Shown here one piece after another: positions 33,806 through 39,609 of a stretch of 39,609 nucleotides of DNA; position 1 is the first letter of the stretch; each line of letters starts with the position of its first letter. The translations under genes and the position numbers were made by a program. The notes beneath the pieces were generated by a model, which saw only the letters and a program-made list of their open reading frames with translations, made no database searches and was not told the DNA's origin. This stretch comes from an uncultured Saprospiraceae bacterium (GTDB taxonomy: Bacteria > Bacteroidota > Bacteroidia > Chitinophagales > Saprospiraceae), in assembly GCA_938028705.1 (NCBI GenBank), contig CALIZI010000457.1:1-39609 (forward strand), read 5' to 3'.

Positions 33806-34024
33806 TTTATATAACTGGACTTTGGATATTGGGGAATTAGGAAATTAGGTATTAGGTATTCCGATAGTTATCGGGATTTTTATAAAATAATTATAAAATA
33901 AAATTAATTAAATATTTCTTAATTTCAATAAAAATAAAATAACTGATAATCAATTACTTACGGTTTAAAACCGAATTTCCCAATTTCCTAATTCCCAAAA
34001 TGTCCAAAGTCCTGTTATATAAAA
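33806..34024. repeat. AT-rich inverted-end element, family 3, copy 2
   Basis: Ends TTTTATATAAC(T)GGACTTTGGA and its complement TCCAAAGTCCTGTTATATAA enclose GGAATTAGGAAATTAGG repeats, an imperfect CCGATAGTTATCGG (33861-33874) and the central CGGTTTAAAACCG (33961-33973). It occupies most of the gap between the AsmA-like and M48 genes. Confidence 0.75.
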
Positions 34025-34112
34025 GGAGTTAAAAATTAAGTATGAAACGTTAAAAATATTTTAAAATATGTAAAATGTGTAATTGATTTTTTTTTTGAGA
34101 TAGTTATTTTAT

Positions 34113-34120
34113 TACCTTTG
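34113..34120 (+). promoter_or_regulatory. -7 box TACCTTTG for the M48 gene
   Basis: An exact TAnnTTTG match, 55 bases before the ATG at 34176. TTTG at 34094-34097 is 15 bases upstream, shorter than usual. Confidence 0.5.
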
Positions 34121-34175
34121 AGGTGTGAAGCCCATTTTTCAGAAAAAATAATTATAATCAAAAAAAATCAATTAC

Positions 34176-36194
34176 ATGAAAACACAACACTTAATCCTTT
34201 TAATCATTCTTTTACCTTTATTTAGCTTTAGTCAAAACAATTCAGATTTCGGAAGAACTTACAGCGACAATTTACCGGAAAACTTCAAAATCAACTTACC
34301 GGAAATGCGCGAGCATATCTATTCCGGCATTCCAGCTGAACTCAAAGAAGGGAACGACCCCAGATCAAGTTACCGATTTGCCGACCAATCATCCGTAGAA
34401 ACGCACAGACTTTTTTCCAGTGGCATGGTATATAGCGACTGGGAATCATTGGAAAGTTATCTCAATGATATTTTACAAAAAGTCATGCCCAAAGAATTAG
34501 CCGATGACAAACTCATACATGCCTACATCGTAAAAGATGGCAGCTATAATGCCTTTATGATTCCATCCGGGATGATGTTCGTTCATATAGGATTATTCGA
34601 CTTGGTGGAAAGCGAAGCTGCGCTGGCAAGTATAATAGCGCATGAACTGGCTCATTATTACCTAAAACACTCTGTCAAAGAACATGTGAAAGAGGAGCAA
34701 GGCAAATTCAGACCGGGCTTTTTGATGAAAAATAAACACGCACGTAAACATTTTTCCATTGATAGCGAACTGGAAGCCGATGCTTTATCTATGAAATGGA
34801 TGACCCAAGCCGGATACAATATCGAAGGCATGATTCAATCTTTTGAAGCCACGGAGCGTCTGGAAAAGAACAGGTTGAGCCGGAGTAAAACCAAATGGGA
34901 AATTAAAGAAACCACACACCCGCGCTCTGAAAAAAGATTGAAAAAGATAGAAGATTTTATTGCGGAAGAACAACCCGAAGGCAGCAGTTATTTTATTGTC
35001 AGTAAAGAAAAATTTGTTCAGTACAAACAAAAAGCAAAACCCGAAATTCTCAAACATCTGCTCAATGATTTCGAGTATTCTTCGTGCATCGAAAAAGCTT
35101 TTAAATACCACATATACCATCCCGAAAATTCCGTTTATGTGTATTACCTGATGGAAGCTATCCGGCGGAAATGTTATTTGGATACCGGTGTGTGGAGCAA
35201 AAATTTTATCACGGATAGGTATTATAAAATAGTAGAAACGAAAAAAACAAGGTATAAAGAAAGAGTGACCGACCATATTTTTAGTAAAATTCCTACTGAT
35301 ATTTTGTGTCTCAGTGAGGTAGAGGCCAATAACATAAAAGCTAAATTTTATTGGGATGATGATGTCAAATTTAAAACTTACGAACAGGCTTTTGTATTCT
35401 TCAATCAAATAGCCGAATTGTATGAAGAACGAGAGTGTATTTTATCCAATGCCTTGAGTGTATCATTTGATAAAAAAGTGATGAACAAATATTTGGAAAA
35501 ATATTTGTCTTATGACGATATTCGTTACAAAACCTACGCCACCCACCTGCTCAATGACGATATAAAAAAGACCTTGAAAGATGAAAAATTAACCTTATTA
35601 AGCAATTTTATTGTAAGAGTGAGAAATGGAAAAGAAGAAATATCACTCATGGATAATAGTGATAAAAACGCTGCTTACCTAAAAGAAATGCTTGTTGCTG
35701 CGGCAGATGATTTTGACAATCGCAGATTAGTCTATTTATCTGATTTAAGAAACAATGAACTCAATGATTACACCATACTCAAAGAACTGGAATCACTCTC
35801 TTTCGCTACTATATTTGCAAAAGGAGAAAAAACAGAATTGCATATCCTTGACCCTCGATATTGGGAAATCATGAACCAACTTGGTGTGAATGAAATAGAA
35901 TTTGTCAACTGTATTTTTCTGGATATAAGAAAGCCTGACGAATCTTTAGACAATTACAAAACCCTTATCAATACAGACTTCAATCAACTACTTGCGGAAA
36001 CAAAAAGAAACAGATATTTAGATGTTTTCGTTACCAGTGTGAGAATCATAGAGGACGGTATAATGAAAATAAAATACTATGGAGCAGAGGATAAACTTGC
36101 TTATAAAAAAGAGGGATACGAACAAGTAGTCGAACTCATTAATTCAAGACTGAAAAAGAAAGATATAAAAGCTACTGAATTGGATACACCTTAA
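34176..36194 (+). CDS. Exported M48-family metalloprotease
   Basis: A 672-residue exported zinc protease. Signal peptide residues 1-20 (LLPLFSFSQ). The M48 catalytic domain (about 60-260) has NAFMIPSGMMFVHIGLFDLV, the zinc motif HELAH with H156, E157 and H160, and the third ligand E198 in DSELEADALSMKWM. This is the BepA/LoiP-like periplasmic class rather than the membrane-embedded HtpX class. After about residue 270 there is a long helical region (with YSSCIEKAFKYHIYHPENSV) that looks like TPR-type repeats, and an unassigned C-terminal region. Likely role: quality control of envelope proteins. A promoter box and a strong terminator frame it as a single-gene unit. Confidence 0.87.
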   Translation: MKTQHLILLIILLPLFSFSQNNSDFGRTYSDNLPENFKINLPEMREHIYSGIPAELKEGNDPRSSYRFADQSSVETHRLFSSGMVYSDWESLESYLNDILQKVMPKELADDKLIHAYIVKDGSYNAFMIPSGMMFVHIGLFDLVESEAALASIIAHELAHYYLKHSVKEHVKEEQGKFRPGFLMKNKHARKHFSIDSELEADALSMKWMTQAGYNIEGMIQSFEATERLEKNRLSRSKTKWEIKETTHPRSEKRLKKIEDFIAEEQPEGSSYFIVSKEKFVQYKQKAKPEILKHLLNDFEYSSCIEKAFKYHIYHPENSVYVYYLMEAIRRKCYLDTGVWSKNFITDRYYKIVETKKTRYKERVTDHIFSKIPTDILCLSEVEANNIKAKFYWDDDVKFKTYEQAFVFFNQIAELYEERECILSNALSVSFDKKVMNKYLEKYLSYDDIRYKTYATHLLNDDIKKTLKDEKLTLLSNFIVRVRNGKEEISLMDNSDKNAAYLKEMLVAAADDFDNRRLVYLSDLRNNELNDYTILKELESLSFATIFAKGEKTELHILDPRYWEIMNQLGVNEIEFVNCIFLDIRKPDESLDNYKTLINTDFNQLLAETKRNRYLDVFVTSVRIIEDGIMKIKYYGAEDKLAYKKEGYEQVVELINSRLKKKDIKATELDTP

Positions 36195-36219
36195 AATTCA
36201 AGTGATAAAATTTAAAAAT

Positions 36220-36254
36220 AAAGGCACACCAAACTAAAATCTGGTGTGCCTTTT
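36220..36254 (+). terminator. Terminator after the M48 gene
   Basis: The stem AAAGGCACACCA / TGGTGTGCCTTTT with a ten-base loop (AACTAAAATC) lies 26 bases after the stop codon and runs into a T-rich stretch. Confidence 0.8.
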
Positions 36255-36296
36255 CTGTTTTTAACAAAAAAATTCAATACTATTTTTGGTGTAAAA

Positions 36297-36374
36297 TGTA
36301 GCGCAGTACTTCCAGTCTGCGCCGAGTTAGTTTAGTCGTGCATACTCGGCGTGGACTGGAAGTGCCGCACTACA
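36297..36374. repeat. Long imperfect GC-rich inverted repeat
   Basis: TGTAGCGCAGTACTTCCAGT with CGCCGAG, and its complement CTCGGCGTGGACTGGAAGTG with CCGCACTACA, form a stem of about 30 bp around an 18-base loop. It lies in the gap 36255-36653, which also has the direct repeat at 36415-36476 and a family 3 fragment (36494-36545). Confidence 0.8.
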
Positions 36375-36414
36375 TTCACATTAAATTCTTATTTAACGGA
36401 AATTGGCTACCCGT

Positions 36415-36476
36415 CTAACGTTGGACACTTTGATAATCAACAAGTTATAAGTTTATTAAAATTCAAGTGATTGTAA
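36415..36476 (+). repeat. Dispersed direct repeat, copy 2
   Basis: GGCTACCCGTCTAACGTTGG followed by ACACTTTGATAATCA and AGTTA, matching 28717-28778 in the same orientation. Confidence 0.75.
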
Positions 36477-36612
36477 CAACTATGAACTGATAGCCGGTTT
36501 TTACCTAATTCTCTAATTTCTCATTTTCCTTTTTCCAAAGTCTAAAATATCGACATTATTCACTTATTCAAAATTGGCTCATTCAAAATTGAATATATAG
36601 TAAATAAAATCG

Positions 36613-36620
36613 TAATTTCG
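36613..36620 (+). promoter_or_regulatory. -7-like box TAATTTCG
   Basis: One mismatch to TAnnTTTG, 33 bases before the ATG at 36654. No clear -33 element. Confidence 0.3.
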
Positions 36621-36653
36621 TATCCCATTCACCTTTTTAATACATAGATAAAT

Positions 36654-37742
36654 ATGTCAGAATCGCTTTTAAACATAGAAAATTTTGACGCTTATATCGT
36701 CATCGGTATTTTGATTTTCTTTGGATTAATGGAAGTCATTGCCGGATATTTGCACCGCAGCAAACGCACATCAAGCGATTGGATTCAGGAAGTAGGCAGT
36801 TTTTTTGCCTTGGCGGTACTTATAAAACCTGCGATAGTAGTTGTAGTGTGGGCATTGGGCAATATGGTATTTCCTGATGCTCAATCTGTTTTAGGGCATT
36901 GGAATTTTTGGATATTATTGGTTTTTTATTTGTTGATTGATGATGTGTTACAATATTGGTATCACCGCTCGGCGCATGAGTACGAGTGGTTGTGGAAACT
37001 CCACCGTCCGCATCATCAGGCAGAGGAAATGGGCTTTTTTGTTTCTTATCGCAATGCAGCTTTATACTATGTTATTATGCCTAATTTGTGGTGGGTCGCA
37101 CTCATTACATTTTTGGGTGGCGGAGCGTCAGTCGCGCTTGGTCTGATACTCAAACAACTCATCATTATCGGTTCGCATAGTCGCGTAAAATGGGATAATT
37201 TTTTATATAAATATAAAATTTTTAATCCATTAATATCTGTTTTAGAAAGAATTATCATCACGCCTGCCTTTCATCATGCTCATCATGGCAAATCCATAAA
37301 AGACGGTATCAGCGACCCCAACGGCAATTATGGCAATACCTTCTCGCTTTGGGATCAGTTTTTTGGCACTGCCAAATTTACCCGCCAATTTCCGATAGAA
37401 TACGGACTACCCAATGACCCGAAAGACAAATGGACGGCAAGTTATTTTTACCCTGTCATCACCTCCGATATACCCGATAGCGAAATAGCAAGAGGATATG
37501 AAAAACAAGATACAAAAACCCTCGAACCCACTATCGTCGAACTTGAGAAAGGCGAAAAATATCTATGGTGCCAATGCGGACACAGTGGCAATCAACCCTT
37601 CTGCGACGGTTCACATCATGGCACCAAACACAAACCCCTCCTTTTTGAAGCCAAAAGAACAGGCAAAGTAAAATTATGCAATTGTAAAGCTACCAAAACA
37701 GGTCCGTTTTGCGATGATTCACACGTTTTAGTTCATAGTTGA
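36654..37742 (+). CDS. Sterol desaturase-type hydroxylase fused to twin CDGSH domain
   Basis: An integral-membrane di-iron hydroxylase/desaturase fused to an iron-sulfur domain, 362 residues. Hydrophobic segments at about 15-35, 50-75, 82-100 and 130-160 flank the histidine boxes H104RSAH108, H117RPHH121 and H207HAHH211 of the fatty acid hydroxylase superfamily. Residues 300-362 contain two CDGSH-type motifs that should each bind a [2Fe-2S] cluster through three Cys and one His: C306, C308, C317, H321 (WCQCGHSGNQPFCDGSH) and C342, C344, C353, H357 (CNCKATKTGPFCDDSH). The cluster domain may pass electrons to the di-iron centre, which is inference. The substrate is unknown (sterol, fatty acid or carotenoid-like). 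The following GMC oxidoreductase could be co-transcribed. Confidence 0.88.
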   Translation: MSESLLNIENFDAYIVIGILIFFGLMEVIAGYLHRSKRTSSDWIQEVGSFFALAVLIKPAIVVVVWALGNMVFPDAQSVLGHWNFWILLVFYLLIDDVLQYWYHRSAHEYEWLWKLHRPHHQAEEMGFFVSYRNAALYYVIMPNLWWVALITFLGGGASVALGLILKQLIIIGSHSRVKWDNFLYKYKIFNPLISVLERIIITPAFHHAHHGKSIKDGISDPNGNYGNTFSLWDQFFGTAKFTRQFPIEYGLPNDPKDKWTASYFYPVITSDIPDSEIARGYEKQDTKTLEPTIVELEKGEKYLWCQCGHSGNQPFCDGSHHGTKHKPLLFEAKRTGKVKLCNCKATKTGPFCDDSHVLVHS

Positions 37743-37808
37743 TGGTTCATGGTTCATGGTTCATGGAAACATGAAGTCACGAACTTCAACACTTCAACAC
37801 CACAACAC
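37732..37808. repeat. Heptamer repeats between the hydroxylase and GMC genes
   Basis: GTTCATA-GTTGATG-GTTCATG-GTTCATG-GTTCATG repeats with a period of seven across the hydroxylase stop codon (37732-37766). They are followed by CTTCAACACTTCAACACCACAACACTT-like eight- to nine-base repeats up to the GMC start. Confidence 0.75.
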
Positions 37809-37815
37809 TTTTAAT

Positions 37816-39462
37816 ATGAAAAAATACGATTATATTATAATAGGCGCAGGCTCGGCAGGTTGCGTATTGGCGAACCGATTGACTGCCGACGGCAAGCATA
37901 GTGTCTTACTGTTGGAAGCGGGCGGGAAAGATACGAAAATGAATATTTCCATTCCGGGTGCTTTTTACAAATTGTATAAAACGGATGTGGATTATGCCTT
38001 CCATACTACGCCGCAGACGAATATGAAAAACAGGGAAATGTTTTTGCCGCGCGGTAAAACATTAGGTGGTTCGAGCAGTATCAATGCTATGATTTATATT
38101 CGCGGCAACAAGCGCGACTATGACGAATGGAGCGAATTGGGCAATCAAGGTTGGTCTTACGATGAGGTCTTGTCTTATTTTAAAAAAGCTGAAAATCAGG
38201 CGGTGATTAAAAATGAATATCACGGACAAGGCGGACCTTTAGATGTTCAAAACCGAAATTATACCAATGAACTTTCTCATGTTTTTATAAAGGCGGGTCT
38301 AGAATTGGGCTATGAAAAAAATGACGATTTTAATGGTAAAAAACAAGGCGGTTTTGGATTATACCAAGTCACGCACCGCAATGGTGTACGATGTAGTACC
38401 GCAGTGGCGTACCTCAATCCTGCCAAATCAAGAAGCAACCTGACCGTAGAAACGAAGGCAGTAGCAGAGCGAATTATTATTGAAAATGAGGTGGCAAAAG
38501 GCGTGGTCTATCACCAAAACGGACAATCCATTCAGGCGGAAGCCACGAAGGAAGTCATTTTGAGTGCAGGTGCGTACAATAGCCCTCAGCTACTGATGCT
38601 TTCGGGTCTAGGTGCGGGTGAGGAATTACAACAATATAATATCCCTGTACAAAAACACTTGCCGGGAGTCGGGAAAAACCTGCAAGACCACCTCGTTTAT
38701 TTTACTATTTTTCAAAGTTCGTATAAAAAATCACTGGATACAGCGGAGGATTTTCCGGTAGTAGCCAAGCATTTGTATCAATATTTTTTGGGTGGCAAGC
38801 AAGGACCTTTTTCGAGTAATCTTGGTGAAGCCGGAGCCTTTGTCAAGTCCTCGCCCGACCAACCTGCGATAGACACGCAATACCATTTTGCACCCAATTA
38901 TTTTGTCGAACATGGCTTCATAAAACCCAAAGGCAATGGCTTCTCTATCGGTGGAAAAGTCTTGAATCCGAAGAGTGCGGGTACGGTATCCTTGGCTTCG
39001 GGTCGGTTTGATGTTGCCCCTGCGATTGACCACAATTACCTCAGCGATTCGGACGATCTACACCGCTCAATTTGGGGCTACCGACTTGGTCAGCGGCTTG
39101 GTATGACCAAAGCCTTTGAACCCTATCGCAAGGGGCTGTACCTTCCCGAAAACTTGCTTGAAGATGACGCTGCCATCGAAGATTTCATTCGCGCTACCGC
39201 CGAAACACTCTATCACCCGACTTCTACTTGCAAAATGGGTAAGGACGATATGGCAGTGGTCGATAATGAACTTAAAGTACATGGTATCAAAGGCTTACGA
39301 GTGGTAGATGCTTCCGTCATGCCCAATGTAACACGTGGAAACACCAATGCACCCACCATTATGATTGCCGAAAAAGCCGCTGATTTAATTATGGGAAAAG
39401 TGGGCGTAGCGAGTGACGAGTTACGAGTAGCGAGTGTTATGGAAGTAGTGAATGGTGAGTAA
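37816..39462 (+). CDS. GMC-family oxidoreductase, choline dehydrogenase-like
   Basis: FAD-dependent alcohol dehydrogenase of the glucose-methanol-choline family, 549 residues from the ATG at 37816; the 20 upstream codons to 37756 translate repeats. The FAD-binding start is [20 protein letters not shown], then LLLEAGGKD, the GMC signature [20 protein letters not shown], and [20 protein letters not shown]. The C-terminal catalytic region has H467 in [12 protein letters not shown] and the Asn in [20 protein letters not shown]. It resembles BetA-like enzymes but no betaine pathway genes are present, so the alcohol is unknown. The last 15 or so residues ([15 protein letters not shown]) are translated from a heptamer repeat array and replace the usual end. 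Confidence 0.88.
   Translation: MKKYDYIIIGAGSAGCVLANRLTADGKHSVLLLEAGGKDTKMNISIPGAFYKLYKTDVDYAFHTTPQTNMKNREMFLPRGKTLGGSSSINAMIYIRGNKRDYDEWSELGNQGWSYDEVLSYFKKAENQAVIKNEYHGQGGPLDVQNRNYTNELSHVFIKAGLELGYEKNDDFNGKKQGGFGLYQVTHRNGVRCSTAVAYLNPAKSRSNLTVETKAVAERIIIENEVAKGVVYHQNGQSIQAEATKEVILSAGAYNSPQLLMLSGLGAGEELQQYNIPVQKHLPGVGKNLQDHLVYFTIFQSSYKKSLDTAEDFPVVAKHLYQYFLGGKQGPFSSNLGEAGAFVKSSPDQPAIDTQYHFAPNYFVEHGFIKPKGNGFSIGGKVLNPKSAGTVSLASGRFDVAPAIDHNYLSDSDDLHRSIWGYRLGQRLGMTKAFEPYRKGLYLPENLLEDDAAIEDFIRATAETLYHPTSTCKMGKDDMAVVDNELKVHGIKGLRVVDASVMPNVTRGNTNAPTIMIAEKAADLIMGKVGVASDELRVASVMEVVNGE
39405..39445. repeat. Heptamer repeats inside the GMC gene 3' end
   Basis: GCGTAGC-GAGTGAC-GAGTTAC-GAGTAGC-GAGTGTT is the same heptamer family as 15894-16014. 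It is in the coding frame and determines the C-terminus of the GMC oxidoreductase. Confidence 0.75.
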
Positions 39463-39609
39463 CTTGACAATGTCATGTTCGATTTTTATTTAATATAGTT
39501 GGCATTTTGCGCTAAAACTCGTCTGACATTTTCAAAATTCACCAATGATGTCATATTTTTCCAGCAATGTTTAAATGTCTGACGAGTTTTAGCCCAAATT
39601 CGGAAAAAA
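39463..39609 (+). repeat. Palindromic element, family 2, cut by the window end
   Basis: CTTGACAATGTCATGTTCGA followed by GCTAAAACTCGTCTGACA and later TGTCTGACGAGTTTTAGCCC align with the reverse complement of 8726-8937. About 65 bases of the far end lie outside the window. Confidence 0.85.

Overview
The window reads as an accessory-rich chromosomal stretch from a Bacteroidota bacterium, probably of the Saprospirales group. This is an inference from four things: AT-rich intergenic DNA, several -7 boxes of the Bacteroidota type (TAnnTTTG), the modular secreted proteins (lamin-tail, SprB-like and leucine-rich repeats with a dockerin-like tail), and gene starts without obvious Shine-Dalgarno sequences. 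No rRNA, tRNA, CRISPR array, integrase or intact transposase gene was seen.

Layout. 1-200: tandem TTTTACATT-type repeats. 217-2208: a fused alpha/beta 2-oxoacid dehydrogenase E1. 2334-3956: a small island with two adjacent effector-associated (EAD11-like) proteins and a secreted PD-(D/E)XK-like protein with a cysteine-rich tail. 3984-8518: beta-phosphoglucomutase and a GH65 disaccharide phosphorylase, a functional pair, followed by an O-antigen ligase-like membrane protein. 8946-10850: an aldo/keto reductase and a divergent sulfotransferase whose promoters appear to overlap. 11580-14147: ClpC. 14766-22036: a minus-strand series of glycosyltransferase, zinc-dependent phospholipase C/S1-P1-like protein, a Bpu10I-type restriction endonuclease with its methyltransferase, and a large secreted lamin-tail protein. 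22785-28439: a giant secreted subtilase carrying two different leucine-rich-repeat arrays. 29140-29748: a DUF6940-like gene. 30266-36194: an AsmA-like envelope protein and a secreted M48 protease. 36654-39462: a sterol-desaturase-type hydroxylase fused to two CDGSH iron-sulfur motifs, then a GMC oxidoreductase.

The most striking feature is the density of palindromic repeats. At least seven families sit in the gaps. One of them, with core GTAGAGACGC-(8 nt)-GCGTCTCTAC, has entered coding sequence in frame three times: once next to the signal peptide of the phospholipase-like protein and twice in equivalent linkers of the AsmA-like protein. The two AsmA copies differ from each other, but the differences are mirrored in both arms, so the palindromes have stayed symmetric while diverging. 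This resembles the Rickettsia palindromic elements in behaviour. Other elements supply a stop codon (pgmB), a -35-type promoter half (GH65 gene), or a protein C-terminus (GMC oxidoreductase).

How the genes work together: pgmB and the GH65 enzyme would take a disaccharide plus phosphate to glucose and glucose 6-phosphate. The methyltransferase and endonuclease form a restriction-modification unit. The EAD11 pair suggests a remnant or minimal conflict system. Most of the remaining genes look like single-gene units separated by repeat-filled gaps. All functional calls come from reading motifs by eye; no database search was run.
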